64,000 bases of DNA from Caldifarciminota bacterium (GTDB taxonomy: Bacteria > Hydrothermota > Hydrothermia > LBFQ01 > DSFT01): contig JANXBH010000005.1 in the NCBI GenBank assembly GCA_025060695.1, forward strand, positions 32,849-96,848, given 5' to 3'. Under the pieces are notes generated by a model. It was not told where the DNA came from, searched no databases, and saw only the letters and a program-made list of their open reading frames with translations. Below, piece by piece: positions 28,821-38,403 of this stretch; position 1 is the first letter of the stretch; the number at the start of each line of letters is the position of its first letter. Position numbers and translations under genes: made by a program.

Positions 28821-30402
28821 TTTCTCTATAAATCCAAAATCTTGCTAAAAAGCTTCCAGCATCAGCCTTTGAATAATTTACAATTTGTCCACCGATATTC
28901 GTAACGTCTCCTGTTAATAGTCCTACCTTTTGCAATGCTGCTAAAGAAGTTGGTCTTATCCAGCCATATTTTAATCTATTTCCAGGTATGAAATATCCTA
29001 TTATAAATCCTAAATCAGCCACTTCTGCATACCTAAATCTGAGAGACAGGTCAAATTCATAGCCTAAATCTAGTGCATATGCTTGATCTGGCTCTATAGG
29101 AAACTTTGTGCTATCTACTGTAATGTATTCTTTTTCGGGACCCCAATATTCCCAATAACCAAGAAAGTCAAATCTTGCCTTCAATGAGTGAAAAATTGTG
29201 TATGGAACTGCTTCAAGATATACATTTATAATTCTGAGATCTGACATTACACTTGCAAATATATCCCTGTATAAGCCGGGTTTCATACCCCAAGTGAATA
29301 TTTCACCAATACCACTCCACTTACTCCAATTGCTATTTAATGATAATTCACCTCTTAAAGATGGAGCAAACCAACCTTCATAGACATCGTTTGTATTACC
29401 ATTGTCACCTTGAAAACTTGTATAACTAATACCCATTCCAAATGTTTCACTAGCAATATATTTTGCATCAATTGTAAATGCTAACGAGTTAAACCTATAA
29501 CCTTGACATTCTTGGTTTAAATTAGGATCGCAGTTTCTAATAATAGTATATAGCTTATCAGGAAGATCATTGTATACTGGTTTTACCGCATCCCATCTTC
29601 CAAACATATAACCTATTTCACCTCTTATATTAAACTTTCTAAATGGACCTACATCTATATATAGTCCTGTCCAAAATGGATTAAAACCGGGTGATATAGC
29701 TCTGTCTTCAGCAAGTGCCAAAAAGTATATGTTAAATGCGTATGGTTGATCTGTTCTTTTTAGTTTTCTTAAGACTATACCATAGTTTTCTAAGTCATAT
29801 TTTGTGTATATCCAATAGTACCATTTTGTATTCTCTGTATTTATAGCAACAGGAAAGTAGAACCAATCTTCCTGATTACCTCCTCCCTCTGAAATTTTAG
29901 TATATACGAAATCTAAATAAACTTCTTGATTTTCATTTGGTCTTAGAAATATACCGAATGTATTATATCCTTGCCCATAGAAGTCTGAAAACAGAAGACC
30001 TAAACCATAATTTCTTACCATTCTTCCACCTGCTATTACTGCTTTTGTCCCAAACGGCCAATTTAGAGTATCTGTCATTACAAAGGCTTCACTTATAAAA
30101 GGGAAATTCTTCTTAGAAAATCCAGACCACAATCCCCACCAAGTAAGTCCAAGTCCTATAGTAAATATATCATTTACTCTTATACGAGCATTTAGTCTTG
30201 CATAACCTGCTTGGAACATTTCGTTTTCCGCACTCGCAGCAGTAGCTGTTAGATCTGGAATGTGAGAAGTTACATATACATTAGTGGCAAGAACTTCTCC
30301 GTAGAACCTTGCATCAATCACATCACCTTCTCTAAAGAGTTCAACTTGTGCCCAACTTACTGAAAAGAGACTTAAAATAAGAAAAATCTTACGCATCATC
30401 AT
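28810..30402 (-). CDS. Outer-membrane porin-like protein, unknown family
   Basis: A 530-residue protein with a normal-looking signal peptide (MMMRKIFLILSLFSVSWA, cleavage before Gln) and then repeated amphipathic strands with many aromatic residues and glycines, for example AVIAGGRMVRNYGLGLLFSD, FNIRGEIGYMFGRWD and DLGYEFDLSLRFRYAEVADLG. The ending ARFWIYREINF terminates in Phe, as barrel proteins usually do. The family is not recognised; it could be a large porin or polysaccharide-related channel. It follows the DUF212 gene after eleven bases on the same strand. Confidence 0.6.
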   Translation of the reverse strand: MMMRKIFLILSLFSVSWAQVELFREGDVIDARFYGEVLATNVYVTSHIPDLTATAASAENEMFQAGYARLNARIRVNDIFTIGLGLTWWGLWSGFSKKNFPFISEAFVMTDTLNWPFGTKAVIAGGRMVRNYGLGLLFSDFYGQGYNTFGIFLRPNENQEVYLDFVYTKISEGGGNQEDWFYFPVAINTENTKWYYWIYTKYDLENYGIVLRKLKRTDQPYAFNIYFLALAEDRAISPGFNPFWTGLYIDVGPFRKFNIRGEIGYMFGRWDAVKPVYNDLPDKLYTIIRNCDPNLNQECQGYRFNSLAFTIDAKYIASETFGMGISYTSFQGDNGNTNDVYEGWFAPSLRGELSLNSNWSKWSGIGEIFTWGMKPGLYRDIFASVMSDLRIINVYLEAVPYTIFHSLKARFDFLGYWEYWGPEKEYITVDSTKFPIEPDQAYALDLGYEFDLSLRFRYAEVADLGFIIGYFIPGNRLKYGWIRPTSLAALQKVGLLTGDVTNIGGQIVNYSKADAGSFLARFWIYREINF

Positions 30403-30414
30403 AGAGTGTCAAAA

Positions 30415-30843
30415 TTATAAAGCATACATTATTAAAGCAATAATTATTCCCCATATGGCTCCTATAAATACTTCCACAGGTGTATGTCCTAAAAGTTCCT
30501 TTAATTTCTCATCCGCTTTTCTACCTGCATATAAATCATCAAGTATTTTATTTAATATCTCTGCTTGTTTTCCTGCTGCTCTTCTTATTCCTGCTGCATC
30601 GTACATTACGATAAAACTAAAGAATAAGCATATTGCAAAAATATTGGAATTAAATCCTTCTTCAATTCCAACAGCTGTTGAAAGTGCCATTACTGATGCA
30701 GCATGAGAACTAGGCATTCCACCTGTTGAGAATATAATCCTAAAATCTATTTTTTTATAATATATGTAATTTATTATAATTTTTAGTACTTGAGCTGATA
30801 AGCTACCGACAATAGCAGTTAGAAGAACTTTATTCATAACCAA
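30415..30843 (-). CDS. DUF212 (divergent PAP2 family) membrane protein
   Basis: A 142-residue membrane protein of the DUF212/YuiD family, distant relatives of PAP2 phosphatases. Diagnostic blocks are GGMPSSHAASVMALSTAVG near residue 40, YDAAGIRRAAGKQAEILNKI in the middle and LGHTPVEVFIGAIWGI near the C-terminus. The Ser-His and Arg-containing segments correspond to the acid phosphatase site. It overlaps the prenyl synthase gene by 14 nt; the pairing suggests a role in prenyl-phosphate metabolism, but this is inference. Confidence 0.85.
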   Translation of the reverse strand: MVMNKVLLTAIVGSLSAQVLKIIINYIYYKKIDFRIIFSTGGMPSSHAASVMALSTAVGIEEGFNSNIFAICLFFSFIVMYDAAGIRRAAGKQAEILNKILDDLYAGRKADEKLKELLGHTPVEVFIGAIWGIIIALIMYAL

Positions 30844-31633
30844 TTACCAAGAAATCTACAAAATCATATAGAATCCTACCTTCCTCAAAGTTTTCTATTA
30901 TTAGTATTTGCAATGAATTCTTTAGTTCATTAATTTTCTCTATGGTAGCTTCATATCCTAGAAATTTCAATACATTAGTTTCCTCATTTTTATTTTTGTC
31001 TGCAACGTCATCAACTAACTGAAACAATAAACCTATATTTTTACCTATTTCAGAGATAGTTCTTATCTTTTCACCGCCTGATAACATATAGCCTGCAGTA
31101 AGACTAGCTTCAATTAATTTTCCTGTCTTGTAATAGTGTAGTTTTTGAAGATCATTAAAGGTTTTTACATTCTTCTGAATATCAATAACTTGTCCTCCTA
31201 TCATACCATTACTTAAAAGTGCATCTATTATGATTTCCGATATCTTTTTATCTAATCTATTTAGAAATTTGAATGCATATGCAAATAGTGCATCTCCAGT
31301 TAAAATAGCTATGCTTTCTGAAAATTTCTTGTGAACACTTAGTTTATTTCTTCTATAGTCGTCATTATCTAATGCTGGTAAGTCATCATGGACTATAGAA
31401 AATGTATGAATTAATTCTATTGCTGATGCAAGGTCGTATAGCTTTTCATTCACGTGTTCAATATTCAGTCTATATCCAAGATATGCTAAAAATGGTCTTA
31501 CTCTCTTCCCACCTTCAAGACTATACCACATTGCTTCATGGAGTATAGACGGTTCTTCCCATACTTTTGGTAAATTTTGGTATAAATATTCTTCAAGACT
31601 TTTATTAAAATTACTCCAAATTTCTTTTAACAT
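30830..31633 (-). CDS. Polyprenyl (farnesyl/geranylgeranyl-type) diphosphate synthase
   Basis: Trans-prenyltransferase, 267 residues. The first aspartate-rich motif is VHDDLPALDNDDYRR with its Arg pair, GGKRVRP is near the N-terminus, GGQVIDIQ is central and the second aspartate motif is QLVDDVAD. The protein is shorter than most IspA enzymes (about 300) because the C-terminal helices after the second motif are trimmed. Product chain length cannot be read with certainty. A TTTAAACT version of the -10 block ends 10 nt before the ATG. Confidence 0.88.
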   Translation of the reverse strand: MLKEIWSNFNKSLEEYLYQNLPKVWEEPSILHEAMWYSLEGGKRVRPFLAYLGYRLNIEHVNEKLYDLASAIELIHTFSIVHDDLPALDNDDYRRNKLSVHKKFSESIAILTGDALFAYAFKFLNRLDKKISEIIIDALLSNGMIGGQVIDIQKNVKTFNDLQKLHYYKTGKLIEASLTAGYMLSGGEKIRTISEIGKNIGLLFQLVDDVADKNKNEETNVLKFLGYEATIEKINELKNSLQILIIENFEEGRILYDFVDFLVIGYE

Positions 31634-31684
31634 TTATATCAAAAGTTTAAAGTATAAGCACAAAAGCCTTAAAATTTTATATAA
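31634..31684. promoter_or_regulatory. Divergent promoters of the prenyl synthase and DUF4837-like genes
   Basis: The minus-strand ACTTTAAACTTTT (31653-31641) ends its core 10 nt before the prenyl synthase ATG. The plus-strand CCTTAAAATTTTA (31667-31679) ends TAAAAT 9 nt before a TTG, which supports TTG as the start of the lipoprotein gene. Confidence 0.6.
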
Positions 31685-32548
31685 TTGAAAAGATTATTTT
31701 GCTTTCTGATATTATTTGGTTGTAATGAAGAGTTAAATCTTAAAATTGAGGATTTAAATAAATTTTATATATTCTCCGAAAATGATGAAATTAAAAGATT
31801 TTTCATTTCTTACTTTGATACGAATTTTTATAGATTTTTGGAAATAAAGAATTTATCAGAGCTAAATAAAATAAACAATCTTATTATTATACTTACTGAA
31901 AATAGTAGGGAATTTTACAGATTTTATAAATACATAAATGACGAACTGGGATATAAGCATAACTATAGTAGAGATGGTAGTTTTTTATTTGGTATATTTG
32001 GAAAAAATGAAGAAGATTTAAAATTCAATATTTACAAAAATAGAAGCTATATTGATAGCGTATTAAAGAAAAGAGTTTACGAACTTGCATACAAAAGAAT
32101 TTTTTACTTCGGAATTGATAAAGAGAAAACGAGGCTTTTTAAAGAAAAATTATATTTAACTTTGGATATTCCAGTAGGTTGGAGAATTTTAGATAGTCAA
32201 AGTATATCGCATGGTTCATTCTTTCGTTTTGTAAAGGAAAATCCAAAAAGGTATATGAGTTTATATATCTTAAATACTAAACCAACATTGAGCTATAGTA
32301 ATATCTCAGAGACTAGAAAACTCCTAATGGATACATTTTGGAATACTAAAATTTCATATATTGCTATGGACAAACTATGTATAGATGGTAATATTAAGCA
32401 GGGAGTTTTTAGAAGCTGTATGGGTTATTTAAATAGTAAAGCTTACTTCTATGACATTAGCGTTATAGATAGTTATTTAAATAATTTAGTTCTATACATT
32501 GTTGAGATAGACGCGATTTTAAGTAATTTAAGTGTAAATGAAAAATAG
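31685..32548 (+). CDS. DUF4837-like lipoprotein
   Basis: A 287-residue predicted lipoprotein. The N-terminus MKRLFCFLILFGC contains a short lipobox (LFGC) only 12 residues from the start. The C-terminal half has the IPVGWRILDSQ ... GSFFRFVKENPKRYMSLYI arrangement recalling DUF4837, a family confined largely to Bacteroidota and relatives. The start is a TTG, supported by the -10 element 9 nt upstream. Function unknown. It ends at the same point as the convergent flippase-like gene. Confidence 0.55.
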   Translation: MKRLFCFLILFGCNEELNLKIEDLNKFYIFSENDEIKRFFISYFDTNFYRFLEIKNLSELNKINNLIIILTENSREFYRFYKYINDELGYKHNYSRDGSFLFGIFGKNEEDLKFNIYKNRSYIDSVLKKRVYELAYKRIFYFGIDKEKTRLFKEKLYLTLDIPVGWRILDSQSISHGSFFRFVKENPKRYMSLYILNTKPTLSYSNISETRKLLMDTFWNTKISYIAMDKLCIDGNIKQGVFRSCMGYLNSKAYFYDISVIDSYLNNLVLYIVEIDAILSNLSVNEK

Positions 32549-33393
32549 TCATTTTTTATCGGTTTGATATAGTATATATCCAATAAGTGTGAGGATAAGT
32601 TCAATAATTAAGTTAAAAATTCTAAAAAGAATGCTTATTTTATTTGAAAGATCAATATCAAAAAATTTCATGAGCATGAATATCATAACCCCTTCTCTTA
32701 CTCCAATACCTGCTGGTGCTATCAGAGATAGTATACCTATGTTGTAAGAAATAGGAAAAATTAGAAGGCTGTAGAATAAGCTTATTTCTCTATTTAATGA
32801 TAGTATAAAGAAGTAAAGTGATAATCCCACTAATAGCCACATAAATAGAAACATAGTAAGTAAAACGAAGAAAGTGCTTAGCTTGATACTAAATTCGTAT
32901 TTCTTTGAAAGAAAATACAAAACTATCGGAAATAAGAAAAATACTATGATAGAGCCAAAGAGTAAAATGTAATTCTTTATTTCGTAGAAATAAAAGCAAA
33001 GCATAGGTATTGCACTATAAATTAAATAGAACTGATTTAGTAAAATACCTTTTGCTATTGATTTTATATTTAAATTCAGACTTTTGGAAATACCAATTAG
33101 CAATGTAAATGTCCAAAATCTTCCCGGTAGATATCTTCCAAGTATTGAAAGAAATGATATATAAAAGACTCTTTTATAGGATAACTCTAAATGGAATAGT
33201 TCGTATATAAATCTAACTATGTAGACAGAATATAGATTGAATGCTAAAAAAAAATAGAAGATAAAAGAAAATAGATTTTATTAGAAGAAATTAGTATTTC
33301 TTTTATCTTTTCAATATCTTTAAATGCAAAGTAAAACATTACAAGGAAAAGAAGAAGCGATACTAAGGAAAGAAAGACCCTTAATTTATTCAT
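32549..33393 (-). pseudogene. UPF0104/flippase-like membrane protein, interrupted by a T9 frameshift
   Basis: Two frames together give one protein of the lysylphosphatidylglycerol-synthase-like (UPF0104) integral membrane family. The first begins at ATG 33393, in ATGA overlap with serS, and reads a typical entry (VMFYFAFKDIEKIKEIL, then IYFLLSSIFF) before stopping at TAG straight after a run of nine T (33254-33246). The other, shifted by one base, continues without a gap through LSILGRYLPGRFWTFTLL and a long helical domain with LIAPAGIGVREGVMIFML. Both halves match the family order, so only one base is missing. It could be a pseudogene, a slippage site, a phase-variable tract or a sequencing error. 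Confidence 0.7.
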
Positions 33394-34658
33394 TTAATTA
33401 TATCTAAGCCAAGATATTTTCTTAGTGGTTCGGGGACAACTATATAACCTTCCTTGGTTTGATTATTCTCTATTATAGAAATTAAAACTCTTGGAGTCGC
33501 AAGTCCAGAACCATTTAAAGTGTGAACAAATTCTTTCTTACCATTTTTTCTTCTAACTTTAATATTTGCCCTTCTACTTTGAAAATTCTCTACATTACTA
33601 ATAGAACTTGCTTCTAAGTATTCCTTTTGACCTACACAGTATACTTCAATATCGTAAGTTTTTGCTGAAGCAAATCCCATATCTCCAGTGCAAAGAAGAA
33701 CAACTCTATATGGTATATTTAAACTTTTTAATAACTCCTCAACATCTTCAACCATCTTTTCATGTTCTATATATGAATTTTCTGGAAGAGTAAACTTATA
33801 TAGTTCTACTTTATTAAATTGATGCATCCTTTTAATACCCCTTACATCTTTTCCATAAGCTCCTGCTTCTCTTCTAAAGCATGGGGTATAAGCAAAGTAA
33901 TATACTGGTAATTCGCTTTCTTCTAAAACTCTATCTACAAATAAGCTCGTTAATGGAACTTCTGCTGTAGGAACTAAATATAAATTATCTTTTTCAATAT
34001 AATACATTTCATCTTTAAATTTTGGAAGTTGACCACTATTGAACATAGTTCTTTCATTTACTAAAAATGGTGGAATAATTTCTGCATATCCTCTTTTCTT
34101 TGCAAACTCCCTAAAGTAGTTTATTAAAGCCCATTCAAGTTCTGCACCAAGACCTTTATATACTACAAATCTTGAACCTGCTATTTCTCCTCCTTTTTGG
34201 AAATCTATAATATTTAATTTTTCTGCAATTTCCCAATGTGGTTTTGGTTCAAAGTCAAACTTAGGAATATCCCCCCAGCTTCTAATAATTTTATTTTCCG
34301 AACTATCCTTTCCTACAGGCACGCTTTCATGTGGAATATTCGGAATAAGGCTCCAATAATAATAAAATTCATTTTCTATAATTTTTCTTTCATCTTCTAA
34401 TAGTTGAAGCTCGTTGTCTATTTGTTTTGCTTCTTCAATTAAATTACTTACATCTTCATTTTTTACTTTAAGCTGTGAAATTTTTTTAGATACTTCATTT
34501 TTCTTCGCTCTTAATTCATCAACTTTTTTTATATACTCTTTTCTTTTGTTATCAAGTTCCAAAACTTTTTCAATTAATTCTAATCCATATCCACGATTTT
34601 TTAAAGAAACTTTTAATTTTTCTAATTTATCTCCTTTTAAATAAGATAAGTCAAGCAT
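33390..34658 (-). CDS. serS: Serine--tRNA ligase
   Basis: Class II aminoacyl-tRNA synthetase, 422 residues. The N-terminal 100 residues form the coiled-coil tRNA-binding arm (NKRKEYIKKVDELRAKKNEV). Motif 2 is FRREAGAYGKDVRGIKRMHQ and motif 3 is LNGSGLATPRVLISIIENNQ; EASSISNVENFQSRR is also typical. The -10 element ends 6 nt before the ATG, so the message is probably leaderless. The flippase-like gene follows in ATGA overlap. Confidence 0.96.
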   Translation of the reverse strand: MLDLSYLKGDKLEKLKVSLKNRGYGLELIEKVLELDNKRKEYIKKVDELRAKKNEVSKKISQLKVKNEDVSNLIEEAKQIDNELQLLEDERKIIENEFYYYWSLIPNIPHESVPVGKDSSENKIIRSWGDIPKFDFEPKPHWEIAEKLNIIDFQKGGEIAGSRFVVYKGLGAELEWALINYFREFAKKRGYAEIIPPFLVNERTMFNSGQLPKFKDEMYYIEKDNLYLVPTAEVPLTSLFVDRVLEESELPVYYFAYTPCFRREAGAYGKDVRGIKRMHQFNKVELYKFTLPENSYIEHEKMVEDVEELLKSLNIPYRVVLLCTGDMGFASAKTYDIEVYCVGQKEYLEASSISNVENFQSRRANIKVRRKNGKKEFVHTLNGSGLATPRVLISIIENNQTKEGYIVVPEPLRKYLGLDIIK

Positions 34659-34660
34659 TT

Positions 34661-34673
34661 TAAAATTTTAAGG
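34661..34673 (-). promoter_or_regulatory. serS promoter (-10 block)
   Basis: CCTTAAAATTTTA on the minus strand, with TAAAAT at 34670-34665, 6 nt before the serS ATG. The 18-base gap to yraN leaves no room for a leader with a ribosome-binding site. Confidence 0.6.
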
Positions 34674-34676
34674 TTT

Positions 34677-35009
34677 TTATATATAGTCAATTTCGCCATG
34701 GTAGACTATTTTTTGATTACTATATATAACTATTTCAAACTTATAATTTTCTATATTATTTTCAAGCACGTATTTATTTATGCAGTCTTCTAATTTCTTA
34801 ATTTTACTTATACTAATTGTCATTGAAGGCTCAAGTTTGTTTATTGTTCTTACTTCAATAAATACTATAGTATTATCCTTTTTAGCAATTATATCAATTT
34901 CTCCATGTTTACCGCAAAAGTAATTCTGTTCTAAAATTTCATATCCTAAGCTTCTTAGATAATTGCAAGCTATTCTTTCTGCTTTTAAACCTTTCTCCCT
35001 TCTATTCAA
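34677..35009 (-). CDS. YraN/UPF0102 endonuclease-like protein
   Basis: A 110-residue protein of the UPF0102 family, related to Holliday-junction-resolvase folds. The nuclease-like core reads GLKAERIACNYLRSLGYEILEQNY then GEIDIIAKKDNTIVFIEVRT, containing the Glu, Asp and Glu-x-Arg residues of the site (most relatives have VEVK). Cellular role unknown. It overlaps dnaB by 8 nt and is presumably expressed from the dnaB promoter. Confidence 0.88.
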   Translation of the reverse strand: MNRREKGLKAERIACNYLRSLGYEILEQNYFCGKHGEIDIIAKKDNTIVFIEVRTINKLEPSMTISISKIKKLEDCINKYVLENNIENYKFEIVIYSNQKIVYHGEIDYI

Positions 35010-36354
35010 ATGGTATATCTTCTAAACTTGGGGTTTCTAAGTCATCTTGCATCATAGTTGTAAATCTAAAAACACTACTTTCAAATATAAGGGTATCTTC
35101 TCCTATTGGTCCATTTCTATTTTTTGCAACGTTCACACCTATTATTCTTTGTGAGTCATCCTTAGTTCTATATAGCAGTACTACTATATCCGCATCTTGT
35201 TCAATACTTCCACTTTCTCTTAAGTCTGAAAGTTGAGGTTTTTTATCAGCCCTTTCTTCAGCTTTTCTTGATAGTTGACTTAACACAATTATCGGAATAT
35301 TTAGTTCTTTTGCAAAATTCTTTAAATTCCTCGTAATGAAAGCTATTTCTTGTTGTCTACTTTCTCTTCTTTTTCTTTCATGTGGTTCAAGTTCTATAAG
35401 TTGCAAGTAATCAATTGTAATAAGTTTTACCTTATTTTCTCTAACTACTCTTCTTGCTTTTGCCTTAATTTCTAATAATGACGATGAACTATCATCTATC
35501 CATAAAGGTGCAGATTCTTTTAGTTTGCCTATAGCTTCTATTATTTTTGCAAATTCTTCTAAATTAATTGAACCTGTTCTGATTTTCATGTTGCTAACAT
35601 TTGATTGCATAGAAATGAATCTTTGTGCAAGTTCATTTGCACTCATCTCAAGCGAAAATATTGCAGTTGCCTCATTTTTTTCTACACTTAAATATCTATG
35701 AATAAATAGTGCAAAGGATGTCTTTCCTACACTTGGTCTTGAAGCAATAATTATTAAGTTTCCTGGTAAAAAACCTCCTGTTAAGTTGTCCAAAAAACTT
35801 ATACCCGATGGTAATCCAATAACGCTGCTTCTTTTATTTGCCTTTTCAATTATCTCATTTTCATGTTCTTCAATAATTTCTAATAAATTAGTGAAACCCT
35901 TTCTAATTCCTCTGTCTCTTATTTCAAGTATTCTTGCTTCTGCAAAATCTAATAGTTCATTGGCTTTTCTCTCTTGCTTTTCTGCTTCTCTTATTATAGT
36001 TTTTGAGGTCTCTATAACCTTTCTATATATACTTTTTTCAATTAGTATGTTAATATGGTAATCAATTGTTGATGCTTCAGAGTAGAATTTTTCAATAATT
36101 TGATATAAATAGTCGTAACCTCCTATTTTTTCAAATGTTCCTCTTTTTTCAAGTTTGTCCTTTAACATTCCAACATCTATAATTTCTTTATTTTCTATTA
36201 GATATAGGTCTCTAATGGCCGCAAAAATTTCCCTATTTTTTGCATCTACAAAGTCTTCTTCATTTAGTTTTTCCATTACTTTTCCTATAGTTTCTTTAGG
36301 ATATACAAGCATTAGATATATTATGGTCATTTCTGATACTATTGCATCTGGCAT
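35002..36354 (-). CDS. dnaB: Replicative DNA helicase DnaB
   Basis: Hexameric fork helicase, 450 residues. The N-terminal collar domain is followed by a RecA-like motor with Walker A ASRPSVGKTSFAL near residue 205, GLPSGISFLDNLTGGF just before it, the Walker B region LITIDYLQLIE and the LSQLSRKAEERADKKPQLSDLRESGSIEQDAD sensor segment. No intein interrupts it. The -10 element ends 7 nt before the ATG. yraN follows in overlap. Confidence 0.96.
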   Translation of the reverse strand: MPDAIVSEMTIIYLMLVYPKETIGKVMEKLNEEDFVDAKNREIFAAIRDLYLIENKEIIDVGMLKDKLEKRGTFEKIGGYDYLYQIIEKFYSEASTIDYHINILIEKSIYRKVIETSKTIIREAEKQERKANELLDFAEARILEIRDRGIRKGFTNLLEIIEEHENEIIEKANKRSSVIGLPSGISFLDNLTGGFLPGNLIIIASRPSVGKTSFALFIHRYLSVEKNEATAIFSLEMSANELAQRFISMQSNVSNMKIRTGSINLEEFAKIIEAIGKLKESAPLWIDDSSSSLLEIKAKARRVVRENKVKLITIDYLQLIELEPHERKRRESRQQEIAFITRNLKNFAKELNIPIIVLSQLSRKAEERADKKPQLSDLRESGSIEQDADIVVLLYRTKDDSQRIIGVNVAKNRNGPIGEDTLIFESSVFRFTTMMQDDLETPSLEDIPFE

Positions 36355-36393
36355 GCTATAAATTTTAAAGCCACTTACTTTAAAATTTTATGT
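36355..36393. promoter_or_regulatory. Divergent promoters of dnaB and a lipoprotein gene
   Basis: The minus-strand TAAAAT (36367-36362) and the plus-strand TAAAAT (36381-36386) each end 7 nt before their ATG. This is the most symmetric of the divergent pairs. Confidence 0.65.
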
Positions 36394-36855
36394 ATGGTAA
36401 GAATTTTGTTTGTAAGTTTATTTTTTTTAATGATTTCTTGTAAGAAGAAAAGTGAAACAAGTAGTTCTTGTGAACAACCTGCAACTAATCTTAGTGGTAT
36501 TTGGAAAGGTTCTTGGGTTTTGCCACCAGATCCTCCATATAATAGCCAGACAGGTCAGATTTGCACAAGGATAGTTCAAACTGGAAGTTTAATAGACGGG
36601 AAGCTATATGATATGGATAATTCAAGTCAGTTTTTTGATAGTGTAGATATAAAAGGAAATATATGTGGTTCGGTAGTTAATTTAAGAACTGATACTATGG
36701 TTTATTTTAATATTAAAATAATTGCTAAATTTAATGGTAATGTTGTGTATGATACTTCTGGCGGAACGTTTAAAATTCAAGCTCCTCAGAATAACTATGA
36801 AAGCTCAGATGGAACTTGGTGGATGAAAAGGGATACAGCTGCTTCATGTAAATGA
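36394..36855 (+). CDS. Predicted lipoprotein, unknown
   Basis: A 153-residue protein with a lipobox (FFLMISC then KKK) 15 residues from the start. The mature part begins with a Ser-rich linker and contains NLSGIWKGSWVLPP, a lipocalin-like GxW opening, followed by short strands; CTRIVQTG, GNICGSVVN and the C-terminal ASCK hold further cysteines. It may be a small ligand-binding or surface lipoprotein. The family is not recognised. The stop overlaps the following membrane protein by ATGA. Confidence 0.65.
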   Translation: MVRILFVSLFFLMISCKKKSETSSSCEQPATNLSGIWKGSWVLPPDPPYNSQTGQICTRIVQTGSLIDGKLYDMDNSSQFFDSVDIKGNICGSVVNLRTDTMVYFNIKIIAKFNGNVVYDTSGGTFKIQAPQNNYESSDGTWWMKRDTAASCK

Positions 36856-37865
36856 ACTTTATTATATCTCAAGTTTTTGAAAGTGCCTATCCTGTATTTG
36901 AATTAAGAAATGTAAATCCTTATGGTTTTTTTGATAGAAAAGCAAATTACATATGGTTTTTTAAGTATAATGAATACTACATTATGGAAGCGTATTTTAA
37001 AAGAAATAATGAATTAAAAAAATTAGTTATTTTACTTGATAGACCAAGTTATTTAAGTATTGTAAATGACTATAAAAAATTTTCTTCTGAGAATTACTTT
37101 GTTCATTACTTAGCTTCTCAAACTTTAATCTCATATTTATTTTATTCTGATTTCCCAAGTACTATTGAAATAGACCAGAAGCTTGTAAATCCACTAAGAA
37201 CTGTGTTTCCACTTATGTGGTTAGGTTTTAGTTATGCAGTTCAAATGAGATTCAGTCCTATAAGTAGCTCTATGGTTTATGCATCAAGTTATGGAGCAGT
37301 AAGTGGTTATTTAAAGAACTTTTTAGTTTTAGATACATATGAAAGGATAATTTGGAGTATGTCCGAAAATTTGCTATATTTTATTTCTACTTACTATTTC
37401 AAGCCTCGCATTCCTATTATTACAAGAAGCATATTTTTGACAACATTATATTATTTCAATCACTATGCATTTGAAAATTCAGTTTTTGACTTAAGAAGTT
37501 CTATAAACTCAAGTATAATATCATTTTCTAATTTAGCACTTTTTAGAAATGACATAAGAACTACTAACGGTGACGTGTTTTTCGAAGCAATTTCTTCTAT
37601 TTCTTTTGGTTTTAGTTCTTATAATCTAAAAAATGACTTTGAGTATTTGGTTATTGGTGCTAATTTGGGATATTTATTAGGATTATATATGTCTCAAAAA
37701 AATGATATAGCTCTTTCAAGTTCCTTTGCAAGTGCAATTTTTACAACTATTATCACTTATACAATTTCTGGAATATTTTCCGATATTAAAAGACAAGTTT
37801 ATATTATCACACCCTTTATCTTATATGCTAATTATTTCTTAATTGATAGACTGTTTGATTTTTAA
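36852..37865 (+). CDS. Predicted membrane protein, unknown
   Basis: A 337-residue protein with a soluble N-terminal third (FELRNVNPYGFFDRKANYIWF) and a hydrophobic remainder with several helices or long strands (TVFPLMWLGFSYAVQMRF, YLVIGANLGYLLGLYM, FASAIFTTIITYTISGIF). The start overlaps the lipoprotein stop (ATGA) and an in-frame TAA directly precedes it. The N-terminus MNFIISQ is only six residues before Gln if it is a signal. The nearest texture is an 8-helix exported protein of FCB bacteria. No function can be given. Confidence 0.55.
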   Translation: MNFIISQVFESAYPVFELRNVNPYGFFDRKANYIWFFKYNEYYIMEAYFKRNNELKKLVILLDRPSYLSIVNDYKKFSSENYFVHYLASQTLISYLFYSDFPSTIEIDQKLVNPLRTVFPLMWLGFSYAVQMRFSPISSSMVYASSYGAVSGYLKNFLVLDTYERIIWSMSENLLYFISTYYFKPRIPIITRSIFLTTLYYFNHYAFENSVFDLRSSINSSIISFSNLALFRNDIRTTNGDVFFEAISSISFGFSSYNLKNDFEYLVIGANLGYLLGLYMSQKNDIALSSSFASAIFTTIITYTISGIFSDIKRQVYIITPFILYANYFLIDRLFDF

Positions 37866-37866
37866 T

Positions 37867-38403
37867 TTAAAGATGAATTCTAAAGATTATTTTTATAGTA
37901 TCATTGAGACTCATTTGGTATATCTTTTTTATAGGAACTATCCAAATTAATTTATTTTCTGAAATACTATCTGCATTGGATTGAAGGATTTTTTTCTCAG
38001 AAAATACAGAGAGTTTATAGTAATTTTCATCACTTATAAATGGTTCTAAATTTTTTGTTAAAGTATCCGATAGCACCAAGAACTTATAAAACTCAATATA
38101 GTCCTTTCCCTTATAAAATTTTAGTGAACTATCTTTAACTATAAGTTCATCTAAGTTCAAATTTTCATAAAAAATCTCTATTCTTCCTATATTCTTTATA
38201 GTATCCTTTTCAATCTTCGTATATTTTGCTCTTTCATCCTTTAAATTCATGTTTAAACTATCTTCTGAAAAAATTTGAAGTACAAATAGTGGTATTTCAA
38301 CTTTATATAGTAGGTCAAATTTATTATTTTTCTTTATGTGAATTTCCTCCTCAATTGTAAAACATCCTAAGAGTAATAAAAATGGAGTATATCTTAGCGA
38401 CAT
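37867..38403 (-). CDS. Predicted lipoprotein, unknown
   Basis: A 178-residue protein with a lipobox LLLLGC 13 residues from the start, then a beta-rich domain (FDLLYKVEIPLFVLQIF, IGRIEIFYENLNLDELIV). Many lipoproteins of this size occur in FCB genomes. It overlaps the PrcB-like gene by ten bases, so both are on one transcript. The family is not recognised. Confidence 0.6.
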   Translation of the reverse strand: MSLRYTPFLLLLGCFTIEEEIHIKKNNKFDLLYKVEIPLFVLQIFSEDSLNMNLKDERAKYTKIEKDTIKNIGRIEIFYENLNLDELIVKDSSLKFYKGKDYIEFYKFLVLSDTLTKNLEPFISDENYYKLSVFSEKKILQSNADSISENKLIWIVPIKKIYQMSLNDTIKIIFRIHL

